A stretch of DNA of 51,797 nucleotides from Bacteroidaceae bacterium (GCA_017466325.1 JAFTUK010000015.1:1-51797), one strand, 5' to 3'; positions 15,152-25,425 are shown, counted from the stretch's first letter. A program made the numbers and translations. The notes: a model not told the origin generated them from the sequence alone.

Positions 15152-16351
15152 ATGAAAAATTACATTTTAGGATGTTTGACCCTGGGTATGATGACTGCTT
15201 GCACAAATGCCCAATCCAAAGACACTAAAACAGAGGAGAAGAAACCTATTCAACAAACCATTCATGTTCCTTTTGAAAAGGGAATGGAAATCGAGCGCGA
15301 AGTGAAACTAAGCGATATTGCCAGTTCGGTGGAATACGTAAGATTGGAGACTACCGACGAAGGATTGGTTCACTACCTGATGCCCAACATGATGCACCGT
15401 ACTTCGAAATACTTCATCTTTGGAGACAGGAAAAACGTAATGCAATTTACTATAGATGGTAAGTTTGTCCGCAACATTGGTCGTCAAGGCAAGGGACCCG
15501 GCGAATACAATTATATCCGTCAGGTAGATGTTGATGAAAAGGCAGGAAAAGTGTATATTCTCTCCACAGGCAGACGCTTCAATGTTTATGATCTTGAAAC
15601 AGGAAAATTCCTTCAATCAGGGGCACTAGCAAATAAGAAACCGGATACGTTCTTGATGCTCAACGACTCTACCATGGTGGCATATCAACAGAATTCCAAC
15701 GGACAAGAACAAACAATGGCATATATCAGTACTCTGAGCGGAAACATCCAGAAGGAATACTCACGACACCAATTATTTGAAATAAAAAGCAGAACATCCT
15801 ACATGTATGGAGGCCTGCATGATTTCAATCTGCAGAGATACGACGGCACTATCAACCTGAAAGAATATGAAAATGACACCGTCTATTCTGTCACTCCGGA
15901 TGGAATGAAGAAACGATACATCTTCGACACAGGAAAATACGGAATCAAGTTGGAGCACACGTATCATGCATTGGATGGAGATGATGAGGCCTTCAACAGG
16001 CTGTCGGCCGGATATATCAGATATTCAGTCTTGGAAACAAAGAATTATCTATTTCTTCCCTATCTCTATTGGGCAGGGAAAGGCAAAAACAAACCAAGAA
16101 CGGCCATCTACGACAAACGCACGGGCGAATGCTATAAAATAAAGAACAATATATTTAAGGATGACATTACCAACGGACTATATCTGTATTTTCCACATTG
16201 TGCCTTAGACGAAAATACTTTGATTATATCCTTCGAAGCAGACCAGATATTTCAGATAGCAGAAGGTAATCCAGAACTCTTGAAGCATCCGCAACTGAAA
16301 GGATTACAAGAAGGAGACAATCCTGTCTTGATGATAGTTAAACTGAAATAA
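15152..16351 (+). CDS. lipoprotein, putative six-bladed beta-propeller
   Basis: At 399 residues it is a close relative in plan of the preceding protein: lipoprotein signal (MKNYILGCLTLGMMTAC, Cys17), LSDIASSVEYVRLETTDEG near residue 52, then RNIGRQGKGPGEYNYIRQV near 107 and VYILSTGRRFNVYD near 132. Both proteins end in NPVLMI followed by a few residues, which suggests gene duplication. It lies 45 bases after the first propeller gene and 13 bases before the membrane-fusion gene, with which it shares an N-terminal coding sequence of 14 identical bases. Confidence 0.78.
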   Translation: MKNYILGCLTLGMMTACTNAQSKDTKTEEKKPIQQTIHVPFEKGMEIEREVKLSDIASSVEYVRLETTDEGLVHYLMPNMMHRTSKYFIFGDRKNVMQFTIDGKFVRNIGRQGKGPGEYNYIRQVDVDEKAGKVYILSTGRRFNVYDLETGKFLQSGALANKKPDTFLMLNDSTMVAYQQNSNGQEQTMAYISTLSGNIQKEYSRHQLFEIKSRTSYMYGGLHDFNLQRYDGTINLKEYENDTVYSVTPDGMKKRYIFDTGKYGIKLEHTYHALDGDDEAFNRLSAGYIRYSVLETKNYLFLPYLYWAGKGKNKPRTAIYDKRTGECYKIKNNIFKDDITNGLYLYFPHCALDENTLIISFEADQIFQIAEGNPELLKHPQLKGLQEGDNPVLMIVKLK

Positions 16352-16364
16352 GGAATAATATAAA

Positions 16365-17432
16365 ATGAGGAATAAACTTTTAGGATGTTTGCTCTCAACC
16401 ATGCTTATTTCCTGTTCGGGAACACAAACCAATACTCCCGAACAGGAAAATACAAGCACTAATCTCCCCGTAGAAAGGGAAGGCGTAAAGGTGATGACTC
16501 TTACAAAAGGAGACTTTCATCACGAACTGGTAAGCAATGGCAAAATAGTGGCCAGGGAGAGTGCAGAATTGTATTTCCGTACATCTGAAGTTATAGCAAA
16601 GATATGGGTGAAGAACGGCACCAGTGTACGCAAAGGTCAGAAACTGGCTGAGTTGGATATGTTTAAATTGAACAACATCTTGGCCCAGCGCAAGAATTCC
16701 TTGGCACAAGCTACACTGGAAATGCAGGATGTGCTCATCGGACAAGGCTATGCCATAGACAATATCAGCGCTATACCTGAAGACATTGTAGAACTTGCAA
16801 GAATCAAGAGCGGTTATCATCAGGCAAAGGTACAATACGAAGCAGCACTACATGATGTGGAACAAGCCACACTCGTTGCTCCCTTTGATGGGATAGTAGC
16901 CAATCTGTTTGACAAACCATATAATACATCCAAAAGTGGCTCTGCGTTCTGCCGTATTGTCGGTTGCTCCGCCATGGATGTTGACTTTACTGTTTTGGAA
17001 AGTGAATTTCCACTAATAAAACTGGGCGACAAAGTGGAGATAAAGCCTTATACCTCCACACAGGAAACGTTTACTGGCAAAATCACCGAAATAAACCCTT
17101 TGGTTGACAGTAACGGTATGGTTCGTGTAAAAGCAACGATAAACGACGGGCAAGAACTGTTTGACGGCATGAATGTGCGTGTTAGTGTAAAGCGTGTTGT
17201 GCCCGATCAATTTGTTGTACCCAAAACTGCTATCGTTTTACGCTCTGGCAAACAGGTGCTTTTCACTCTGCAAGACAGCATCGCCATGTGGAACTATGTT
17301 CAAACAGGGTTGGAAAATATGACCGAATACACCCTTATGAATACAGAAGGCAGCGAGTTAAAAGAGGGGATGACTGTAATTACTGCGGGCAATGTCAATC
17401 TGGCACATGAAAGCATTGTGAAAACAGACTAG
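16365..17432 (+). CDS. RND efflux membrane-fusion (adaptor) lipoprotein
   Basis: The 355-residue protein carries a lipoprotein signal (MRNKLLGCLLSTMLISC, Cys17). The adaptor plan follows: a first lipoyl half with SNGKIVARESAELYFRTSE near 55-75 and KNGTSVRKGQKLAELD near 85-100, a helical hairpin (100-160), the second lipoyl half VAPFDGIVANLFDKP near 170, and beta-barrel segments. Adaptors of this kind link an inner-membrane RND pump to a TolC channel. It lies directly after two propeller lipoproteins and 69 bases before the pump gene. Confidence 0.88.
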   Translation: MRNKLLGCLLSTMLISCSGTQTNTPEQENTSTNLPVEREGVKVMTLTKGDFHHELVSNGKIVARESAELYFRTSEVIAKIWVKNGTSVRKGQKLAELDMFKLNNILAQRKNSLAQATLEMQDVLIGQGYAIDNISAIPEDIVELARIKSGYHQAKVQYEAALHDVEQATLVAPFDGIVANLFDKPYNTSKSGSAFCRIVGCSAMDVDFTVLESEFPLIKLGDKVEIKPYTSTQETFTGKITEINPLVDSNGMVRVKATINDGQELFDGMNVRVSVKRVVPDQFVVPKTAIVLRSGKQVLFTLQDSIAMWNYVQTGLENMTEYTLMNTEGSELKEGMTVITAGNVNLAHESIVKTD

Positions 17433-17501
17433 CGAAGTTTGATGAACTTTAGCGAATAAGTCTGCGCATTGCCAAAAGCGGATTCTATATAACTTAGTCT
17501 T

Positions 17502-20500
17502 ATGGTAAAGTTTCTATTACAACGACCTATCGCGGTGATGATGGCATTTACAGCGTGCTTCGTTATCGGTATAATTACGTATTTTACATTACCAGTATCG
17601 CTACTACCAGATATTGCCATACCACAAATCACCGTGCAAGTTTCTGGCGAGAATTCTTCTGCCAGAGAACTGGAAAAAACGGTGGTGGCTCCATTGCGCC
17701 GACAATTATTGCAAGTATCTGGATTACGTGAAATAAAAAGTGAGACACGCGACGGAGATGGCATCATACGCCTGGAGTTTGATTTTGGAGTAAATACCGA
17801 CTTGGCATTTATCGAAGTGAACGAGAAGATTGATGCCGCTATGAACAGTCTGCCAAAGGAAACGGAGCGTCCCAAGGCCATCAAGGCAAGTGCAACGGAC
17901 ATACCTGTACTATACCTTAATATGACCTTGAAAGACGACAAGTCCTATGAAGATACTGACGAGGTACGCTTTCTGAATATGTGCGAGTTGGCAGAGAATG
18001 TGGTTAAAAGGCGTATAGAGCAGTTGTCCGAAGTAGCAATGGCAGACATCACCGGTGTGCCAGGACGTATGCTTCAGATAGTACCCGACCAGGAAAAACT
18101 TTCCATCACTGGCATAACCATTGCCGACATAGAGAGTGCCTTGGCCTCTAACAACGTGGAACCAGGCAGTATGCTGATACGCGACGGTTATTACGAATAT
18201 AACGTGCGTATCTCCACCCTACTCCGTACTCAGCAGGATGTGGAAAACATCTACATCCGCAAGGGAGAAAGACTTATGCAACTGAAAGATCTTTGCAAGG
18301 TGGATATTGTGTCGCAAAAACGACAGGGAATATCTGTTGCTGGTGGCAAGCGTGCCGTAACACTGGCAATCATCAAACAGGGCGACGAGAACATGGATGC
18401 GATGAAGGCAAAGCTGAAGGAAACAACAGACCATTTTGCTACAATGTATCCAGACATTGAATTTCAGGTATGCCGCAATCAGACAGAACTGTTAGACTAC
18501 AGTATCTCCAACTTGCAGGAGAACTTCATTATAGGCTTTCTGCTGATTTTCTTCGTGGCAATATATTTCCTGGGCGATGTACGTTCGCCAATGGTAATAG
18601 GACTGAGCATGACAGTGTCGGTGGTTATTACATTCTTCTTATTCTATCTGTTCAAGATATCATTGAATATCATTTCACTATCGGGCTTGATACTGGCCGT
18701 GGGTATGATGATAGACAATTCCATTATCGTAACGGAAAATATATCGCAGTATCGTGAACATGGATATTCCTTGCGGAGGGCGTGTGCAACAGGGACTACC
18801 GAGGTCATCACCCCAATGCTCAGTTCCATGCTAACCACAGTGGCGGTGTTCGTACCTCTGATATTCATGAGCGGCATTGCAGGTGCTATTTTCATGGACC
18901 AGGCCTTTTCCATAGCGACTGGTTTGTCGGTATCATATATAATAGGTATTATGCTGTTGCCGGTTATCTATCTTTTGTTCTATCGAATGGGGATACGCAG
19001 GAAAGGATTCCTCTCAAAGAGATTCTACAAGAATGAAAAGAAGAATGGCTGGTTAGAACGCTTCTACGATGAAGGCATCCTTTGGGTGTTCAGGCACAAG
19101 AAACTGAGCATTGCCATGACCTTGGCTACACTACCACTATGCTTCTTCCTATTTTCATATCTGGAGAAGGAGCGCATGCCGGAAATTAAGCAGAACGAAC
19201 TGGTCATGCGCATAGATTGGAACGAGAACATACATGTGGACGAGAACCATAGGCGCATCAACGCACTGACAAAAAGAATTGACAAACTGGTGACTGAGCA
19301 CACTGCCTATGTGGGCATACAGGACTATATTCTGAATGACGGCAGCAAGTTGTCTGCTACCGAAGCAGAACTTTACTTCAAAACGGAGCAATCGGAAGGA
19401 ATAAAAACATTGCAGGAAGAACTTGACAAAATCGTCAGGGACAAGTATCCTTTGGCGGTGCTGACTTTCTCACCTCCTGAAACTATCTTTGAAAAGTTGT
19501 TCGTCACGAGCGAAGCTGACATCGTGGCACAGTTGCATCCCAGCAGCCATTCACTAACGCCTGACCCATCTTCGCTACATAATGTGGAAAATGCCATCAT
19601 GCGACAAACGGGAATCAAGAGCGAAGGCATAGCATTGCGCAATCAGATGAACATCGTGGTGAACCGAGAGCGCCTTTTGCTGTATAATGTTTCCTACAAT
19701 GAAGTGACGCGCTTACTGCGCACAGCCTTTAAGGATAACAAGGTATCCACACTTCGTTCCTTCCAACAATACCTGCCCATTAGCATTGTCGGCGAAGAGC
19801 AAAGTATCAACGAAATACTGATGAATACCTTGGTACAATCACAAGCAGAAAAGAATGGTGAGGTAAGCCACATTCCATTGGATTGGTTGGTAAAGGTGGT
19901 TCCATCTGAAGACCTGAAATGTATTACGGCTGGAAAAGACGGCGAATATATCCCCATCAGTTTCTTTGATATCGAGGATGCGCCCCAACTGATGAACGAC
20001 ATTAGGAAGGCAGTAAGACAAACAGGCGACTGGGAGGCAGACTTCTCTGGCAGTTTCTTCTCCAACAAGAAGATGATAGGCGAACTGACGGTAATCCTGT
20101 TTGTATCCATCCTGCTGATGTACTTCATCCTCTGCGCTCAGTTTGAAAGTTTCCTGCAACCTTTGATTGTTTTGGTGGAGATACCCATTGATGTAGCCTT
20201 CGCTCTGGCATCTTTGTGGGTCTTCGGTCACACGCTCAATCTTATGTCGGCCATAGGTATCATAGTAACTTGTGGCATTGTGGTGAACGACTCGATACTG
20301 AAGATTGACTCTATCAACGAATTGCGCAAGGCCGGCACTCCGCTTATGCAGGCAATACATACGGCAGGCATCAGACGCTTGCGACCCATAGTGATGACAT
20401 CGCTCACAACCATTGTAGCGATGGCACCTCTGCTATTCTCAAACGATATGGGGTCGGAATTGCAGAGGCCTTTGGCAATAGCGATGACAGGTTCAATGCT

Positions 20501-20579
20501 ATTGGGTACACTGGTGAGTCTGTTCATCATCCCACTAATCTATTGGTTTATCTACAGAAGAAAAGAATCGCTAATATGA
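17502..20579 (+). CDS. RND-family efflux permease (first of two)
   Basis: At 1,025 residues it has the full two-half RND structure: first membrane helix (residues 10-30), a periplasmic porter domain, a helix bundle from about 340 (IIGFLLIFFVAIYFLGDVRS), and the second half with ILMYFILCAQFESF late in the protein. In TM4 a single Asp (D405 in GMMIDNSIIV) stands where AcrB has two. The TM10 segment reads GIVVNDSILKID and lacks the Lys that AcrB uses for proton coupling. It probably exports a small molecule or lipid with the adjacent adaptor and TolC; the substrate is unknown. Confidence 0.88.
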   Translation: MVKFLLQRPIAVMMAFTACFVIGIITYFTLPVSLLPDIAIPQITVQVSGENSSARELEKTVVAPLRRQLLQVSGLREIKSETRDGDGIIRLEFDFGVNTDLAFIEVNEKIDAAMNSLPKETERPKAIKASATDIPVLYLNMTLKDDKSYEDTDEVRFLNMCELAENVVKRRIEQLSEVAMADITGVPGRMLQIVPDQEKLSITGITIADIESALASNNVEPGSMLIRDGYYEYNVRISTLLRTQQDVENIYIRKGERLMQLKDLCKVDIVSQKRQGISVAGGKRAVTLAIIKQGDENMDAMKAKLKETTDHFATMYPDIEFQVCRNQTELLDYSISNLQENFIIGFLLIFFVAIYFLGDVRSPMVIGLSMTVSVVITFFLFYLFKISLNIISLSGLILAVGMMIDNSIIVTENISQYREHGYSLRRACATGTTEVITPMLSSMLTTVAVFVPLIFMSGIAGAIFMDQAFSIATGLSVSYIIGIMLLPVIYLLFYRMGIRRKGFLSKRFYKNEKKNGWLERFYDEGILWVFRHKKLSIAMTLATLPLCFFLFSYLEKERMPEIKQNELVMRIDWNENIHVDENHRRINALTKRIDKLVTEHTAYVGIQDYILNDGSKLSATEAELYFKTEQSEGIKTLQEELDKIVRDKYPLAVLTFSPPETIFEKLFVTSEADIVAQLHPSSHSLTPDPSSLHNVENAIMRQTGIKSEGIALRNQMNIVVNRERLLLYNVSYNEVTRLLRTAFKDNKVSTLRSFQQYLPISIVGEEQSINEILMNTLVQSQAEKNGEVSHIPLDWLVKVVPSEDLKCITAGKDGEYIPISFFDIEDAPQLMNDIRKAVRQTGDWEADFSGSFFSNKKMIGELTVILFVSILLMYFILCAQFESFLQPLIVLVEIPIDVAFALASLWVFGHTLNLMSAIGIIVTCGIVVNDSILKIDSINELRKAGTPLMQAIHTAGIRRLRPIVMTSLTTIVAMAPLLFSNDMGSELQRPLAIAMTGSMLLGTLVSLFIIPLIYWFIYRRKESLI

Positions 20580-22060
20580 AGAGGATAACAACAACTGTAT
20601 GCCTATGTCTGTCAATGCTCGTAGGCTATGCACAGCACACGGTGAGGCTGAACCTCGCCAAAACATTAGAACTGGCCAAGGAGAGTTCGCTTGCGGCATT
20701 CAGATACAAAAATATGTATCTGTCGGGCTATTGGGAATATCGAACATACAAGGCCAACCGTCTGCCCAGTATGACGTTGGATCTGATGCCGGCACGATAC
20801 TATCGCTACATCACACAACGGTATGATTCGGATAACGACACGGATGTGTATCGCCAGCAACAGATGTTCAGTGCCGGCGGAGGACTTAGCATCCGCCAGA
20901 ACTTTGATTGGTTGGGTGGCACATTCTATATTGATTCCAATCTGGAATATATGCGCAATTTTGGAGAAACAAAGTCCACACAGTTCTCCAGCATACCACT
21001 ACGCATAGGCTACTCCCAGAACCTGATTGGCTACAATGCATTCCGTTGGGAAAGAAAGATAGAACCGCTGAAATTTGAGAGAGCCAAGAAAGAGTTTATC
21101 TATAACACCGAGGTTCTTTCTGAGGAGGCCGTCAGGCATTTCTTCAATCTGGCAATGGCACAGGCCGACCATAGATTGGCAAAGGAGAATATGATATCCA
21201 CCGACACTCTGTATAAAATCGGGCTGGAGCGCCAGAAGATAGCCGTCATATCACAGGCCGACCTGCTGACATTGCAGTTGGACAGGGTGAATGCACAAAA
21301 CACGCTGGAGAACGCGCATATGGCCTTGAAACGTGCCAGGTTTGCCTTGGCCCTGTTCTTGAATATGGACAAGGATACGGAAATAGAAATAGACCTGCCT
21401 GGACGTCCGCACGATATATCCATACCCTTGGAAGAGGCGTTGGACATGGCAAAGAGAAACAATCCGCAATATCTGCATCAAAGGCAGAACATACTGGAGG
21501 CGGAAAGGAATGTGAACAAGACCAGAGTAGAGTCGCGCATGAATGCCAGTGTGAATGCCAGCATAGGTTTCAATCAGGTGGCAGAAACATTAAAGGGTGC
21601 CTATTCCAATCCATTGCAACAGGAACTCGTGAGCGTGAGCATCTCCATTCCATTGGTAGATTGGGGGGTAAGGAAGGGTAAGTTCAATATGGCGATTAAC
21701 AATCTGAATGTGGCGAAGATTACAGCCAGACAGGAAGAGATAAATCTGGAAGAAGAGGTTAGTATGACTGTTAACGACTTCACCATACAACAGCATCTGA
21801 TTGCCAGCGCCGCAGAGGCTTTGGAACTGGCAGAAATTGCCTACGACCAGACCAAGAAGCGCTTTATAATAGGCAAAGCAGATGTCAATAGTCTCACCCT
21901 CTCGCTTGCCCGTCAGCAGGAGGCACACAAAAACTATATCTCAGCACTACAGAACTACTGGCTGAACTACTACAAGATACGCCAATTGACCTTGCACGAC
22001 TTTGCCACCGGCATATCGCTTGCAGACAGATTTGACTTTGATAATGGACAATACAGATGA
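20576..22060 (+). CDS. TolC-like outer-membrane efflux channel
   Basis: The start is the ATG at 20576, which overlaps the pump stop codon (ATGA) and begins a signal peptide (MKRITTTVCLCLSMLVGYAQ). The 494 residues have the two-repeat OEP pattern: long amphipathic helices with ARQEEINLEEEVSMTVNDF in the second repeat, and ARQQEAHKNYISALQNYW near the C-terminus. There is no lipobox, so it should be inserted in the outer membrane without a lipid anchor. It completes the tripartite pump, and its stop overlaps the start of the second pump gene by four bases. Confidence 0.88.
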   Translation: MKRITTTVCLCLSMLVGYAQHTVRLNLAKTLELAKESSLAAFRYKNMYLSGYWEYRTYKANRLPSMTLDLMPARYYRYITQRYDSDNDTDVYRQQQMFSAGGGLSIRQNFDWLGGTFYIDSNLEYMRNFGETKSTQFSSIPLRIGYSQNLIGYNAFRWERKIEPLKFERAKKEFIYNTEVLSEEAVRHFFNLAMAQADHRLAKENMISTDTLYKIGLERQKIAVISQADLLTLQLDRVNAQNTLENAHMALKRARFALALFLNMDKDTEIEIDLPGRPHDISIPLEEALDMAKRNNPQYLHQRQNILEAERNVNKTRVESRMNASVNASIGFNQVAETLKGAYSNPLQQELVSVSISIPLVDWGVRKGKFNMAINNLNVAKITARQEEINLEEEVSMTVNDFTIQQHLIASAAEALELAEIAYDQTKKRFIIGKADVNSLTLSLARQQEAHKNYISALQNYWLNYYKIRQLTLHDFATGISLADRFDFDNGQYR

Positions 22061-25000
22061 GAACGGAAAGGGGAAATGTGAAAACGGAGAACGGACTTGC
22101 GAACTTTACCATAATAATTATATTCCTTTGCCTGTCATTAGTGGGATTGGCATTGATGCCTATGCTTTCGGTGAAGCTATCTCCTTCGCGCACATTACAG
22201 TCTTTGACTGTTTCGTACGGTATGCCTGGCAATTCGTCGCGCATCATCGAGGCTGAGGTGACAAGCAGGCTGGAGGCTATGCTAAACCGTGTGGAGGGTG
22301 TGAAAAGAATATATTCCACTTCCGATAACGGTAGCGGAAGCATCACTCTGGACATGGACAAACACGCCGATATGGATGCCGTGCGCTTTGAGGTGTCTAC
22401 AATCGTGCGCCAGATATGGCCACAGTTGCCAAAGGGGGTGAGTTATCCGCAGATATGGACAAGCCGTTCAAACGACAAGGCTTCGCGTCCGTTTATGTCC
22501 TACACACTTAATGCACCAGCCTCGCCCATACTGATAATGCGATATGCCGAGGACCACATCAAACCGGTGCTTGGGCAATTGAAGGGTGTAGAAAGTGTTG
22601 AACTCTCGGGTGCAACACCTATGCAGTGGCAACTGGAGTACGACAATATGCAATTGGCAAGCCTTGGCATCGGTATGAGCGACATTCTTACGGCCATCCG
22701 AGAGCATTACGGGAAAGAGTTCCTGGGAATGTGCCCTATGGAAAAAGGGACAGATGGCAGAGAGTGGATACGGTTGCTTCGCACATCTGTGGAAGGGGAA
22801 ACGGGGTTCCATCCGGAGAGGATTCTACTGAAAACGGCAGACGGGAGTATAATAGGTCTGGACAAGCTCATCAAGGTAAGGCATATAGAGGCAGAGCCCG
22901 CGGGGTATTATCGCATTAATGGTTTGAATTCCATATACCTTAACATTACCGCCCAGGAAAGTGCCAACCAGTTGGAACTTGGCAGAGAGGTGAGGCAGAA
23001 GATGGCAGAGTTGGAACAGACTATACCAAAGGGATATGAGGTACATTGCGGTTATGACGCTACGGAGTACATCAGTCAGGAACTGGACAAGATATATTTC
23101 CGCACTGGGTTGACGATATTGATATTGCTGGCATTTGTTTTGCTGGTAACGGGGAGCATGCGCTATCTGATACTGATAACGGCAAGTCTGTCGGTCAATC
23201 TTGCCATAGCTTTCATCCTCTATTATGCCTTGGAAGTGGAGATGCAGCTTTATTCCTTAGCTGGCATTACAATTTCGCTGAATCTGGTTATAGACAACAT
23301 CATTGTGATGGCTGAGCACATCAGGCACCGCCATAACCTGAAGGCTTTCCTTGCAATACTGGCTGCCACGTTGACAACGGTAGGTGCACTGGGGATTGTC
23401 TTCTTTCTGGAAGAAAGGATGAGGATGGAGCTGCAAGACTTTGCCGCGGTGGTCATCATAAATCTGCTGGTGTCCTTGCTGGTGGCACTATTCTTTGTCC
23501 CAGCCATGATGGAGAAGAGTGGAATGCTGATGCATAGGCAGAGGACATCATCATACAGGTTCAGGCGTATTCTCTGTATATGCAACCGCCTGTATGCTGT
23601 CATTGTCGTATGGCTTGGCAGGTATCGTATCGTGACTTGTGGCGTGTTGATATTGGTCTTCGGATTGCCGGTGTTCCTTATGCCGAAGAGCATGAGCGAG
23701 GAAGACGGCATGCTTGCCGTATATTATAATAAGGTATTTGACAATGCCGTCTACCAAGAGAAGATAAGACCCATTGTGGACAAGGCTTTGGGAGGCACCC
23801 TGCGCTTGTTTGTAGAGGATGTGTACACAGGCAGTTACTTCAATCGCGAGGAAGGAGAACCAGTTCTTTCCGTATATGCCTCTCTTCCCAACGGCAATAC
23901 TTTAGAACAGATGAATACGCTGATAAAGAAGATGGAGTCGTATCTGAGCAAGTTCAGCGAAATCAGGCAATTCCAGACTTCCATCTATAATGCCCGCCAC
24001 GCTACCATACAAATCTATTTTGAGAAGGAGTATCAAACAGGTACCTTTCCTTACACACTGAAGTCCGAGATAATAAGCAAAGCCTTACAACTGGGTGGTG
24101 GCAGTTGGAGTGTATACGGCTTGAAGGAGCAGGGGTTCAGCAACGAAGTGCACGAAACGGCAGGAACATTCCGTGTGAAGATGAACGGTTACAACTACGA
24201 CGAACTCTCCCATTGGGGAGAAAGGCTAAAGGAAAGACTGCTTGAACATAGACGAATAAAAGAGGTAACTATGGGTTCGGAATTTTCCTTTTGGAAGGAT
24301 GATTACAGCGAGTTCTATCTTGACATGAACAAGGAGCTGTTGGCAAGGCAGAATATCAGCAGCATACAACTATTTACTGCCCTTAACTCTGTCTTCGGAA
24401 AAGACATTTCGTGTGGCAACATCATTTATGAGAATCATCTGGAAGCACTGACATTGAACTCGCATCAAGGAAAGGAATACGATGTATGGAGTCTGGCCAA
24501 TGTTCCTGTCCACATCAATGGCAACCCCTATAAACTTGCAGATTTTGCATCTATCAAAAAAGGGGCGTCTGCACAGAAAATTGTTAAGGAAGACCAGCAG
24601 TACCAACTTTGTCTGCAATATAACTATATCGGTTCTGCCAGTGCAGGTCAGCGCCTGCTGAAAAAGGACCTGGAACAACTACAACAGGAAATGCCCATGG
24701 GATACACGGCAGAAATAGAACAGGCCAACTATTCCTGGGGGAGGAAGGAAAACAAGCAATACGGACTTCTGCTGATAGTCATAGTTATAATATTCTTCAT
24801 AACATGCATCCTGTTCAATTCGCTGAAACAACCCTTGGCTATAATCTTCGTTATACCCATATCCTATATCGGCGTATTCCTTACCTTCTATCTATTCGGT
24901 TTGAATTTCGACCAAGGAGGATTTGCCTCCTTCGTACTTCTGTGTGGTATCACCGTTAATGCCAGTATCTACATACTGAACGAATACAACAATCTCCGCC

Positions 25001-25242
25001 AACGCCTTCAAAGGCAGACACCTGTGCGTTGCTATGTCAAGGCATGCAATGCCAAGATTATCCCCATCCTGCTTACGGTCTTGTCCACCATCCTTGGTTT
25101 CATCCCCTTTATGGTAGGTACAGACAAGACCGCATTCTGGTTTCCCTTGGCAGCAGGCACAATAGGCGGATTGGTGATGTCATTGCTCGGAGTCTTCCTC
25201 TTTCTGCCTCTGCTTTCCGTACCTGATACCAAGAACATTTAA
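22057..25242 (+). CDS. RND-family efflux permease (second of two)
   Basis: This 1,061-residue permease shares the RND fold but is clearly distinct from the first. Its first helix (residues 18-37, TIIIIFLCLSLVGLALMPM) is followed by LTVSYGMPGNSSRIIEAEV, typical of HAE-type pumps. TM4 reads LNLVIDNIIVMAEHI, with one Asp. TM10 reads LLCGITVNASIYILNEY, without an obvious coupling Lys. It follows the TolC gene with a four-base overlap and has no adaptor of its own, so it may share the adaptor or pair with the first permease as a heteromer. Its stop codon runs into a dispersed repeat. Confidence 0.87.
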   Translation: MRTERGNVKTENGLANFTIIIIFLCLSLVGLALMPMLSVKLSPSRTLQSLTVSYGMPGNSSRIIEAEVTSRLEAMLNRVEGVKRIYSTSDNGSGSITLDMDKHADMDAVRFEVSTIVRQIWPQLPKGVSYPQIWTSRSNDKASRPFMSYTLNAPASPILIMRYAEDHIKPVLGQLKGVESVELSGATPMQWQLEYDNMQLASLGIGMSDILTAIREHYGKEFLGMCPMEKGTDGREWIRLLRTSVEGETGFHPERILLKTADGSIIGLDKLIKVRHIEAEPAGYYRINGLNSIYLNITAQESANQLELGREVRQKMAELEQTIPKGYEVHCGYDATEYISQELDKIYFRTGLTILILLAFVLLVTGSMRYLILITASLSVNLAIAFILYYALEVEMQLYSLAGITISLNLVIDNIIVMAEHIRHRHNLKAFLAILAATLTTVGALGIVFFLEERMRMELQDFAAVVIINLLVSLLVALFFVPAMMEKSGMLMHRQRTSSYRFRRILCICNRLYAVIVVWLGRYRIVTCGVLILVFGLPVFLMPKSMSEEDGMLAVYYNKVFDNAVYQEKIRPIVDKALGGTLRLFVEDVYTGSYFNREEGEPVLSVYASLPNGNTLEQMNTLIKKMESYLSKFSEIRQFQTSIYNARHATIQIYFEKEYQTGTFPYTLKSEIISKALQLGGGSWSVYGLKEQGFSNEVHETAGTFRVKMNGYNYDELSHWGERLKERLLEHRRIKEVTMGSEFSFWKDDYSEFYLDMNKELLARQNISSIQLFTALNSVFGKDISCGNIIYENHLEALTLNSHQGKEYDVWSLANVPVHINGNPYKLADFASIKKGASAQKIVKEDQQYQLCLQYNYIGSASAGQRLLKKDLEQLQQEMPMGYTAEIEQANYSWGRKENKQYGLLLIVIVIIFFITCILFNSLKQPLAIIFVIPISYIGVFLTFYLFGLNFDQGGFASFVLLCGITVNASIYILNEYNNLRQRLQRQTPVRCYVKACNAKIIPILLTVLSTILGFIPFMVGTDKTAFWFPLAAGTIGGLVMSLLGVFLFLPLLSVPDTKNI

Positions 25243-25299
25243 CCCAAATCAGTTAATTGGCGTTATGATGATAAAAAACTTTATTTTTGAACTTATGGA
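25241..25299 (+). repeat. dispersed intergenic repeat, copy 1 (full)
   Basis: It starts AACCCAAATC at 25241 within the permease stop, then GGCGTTATGATGATAA and CTTTATTTTTGAAC. It is one of five related copies in the window and is the downstream end of the efflux operon. Confidence 0.7.
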
Positions 25300-25352
25300 A
25301 ATATGTCCTAGCAAAGACACAAAGGCGTTCTCCTTGATGAGACTTAAATAGA

Positions 25353-25394
25353 AACATTGCCCCTGAATGAGGTCATCATTGTTCAAGGGCAATG
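25353..25394. terminator. bidirectional terminator between the efflux operon and serB
   Basis: ACATTGCCC at 25353-25361 pairs with GGGCAATGT at 25386-25394, with further pairing inside (TGAA with TTCA). The two genes converge here, so it could serve both strands; T tracts are short. Confidence 0.6.
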
Positions 25395-25425
25395 TAAAAC
25401 TTTTATACTACTCCATCATACGGCA

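Noticed and set aside
15122-15160. Further copy of the dispersed repeat near 15122 (AAATCAATTA... GCGTTATGA)
   Set aside because: Only two short pieces match and the spacing differs; the GCGTTATGA here overlaps a real start codon, so similarity is weak.
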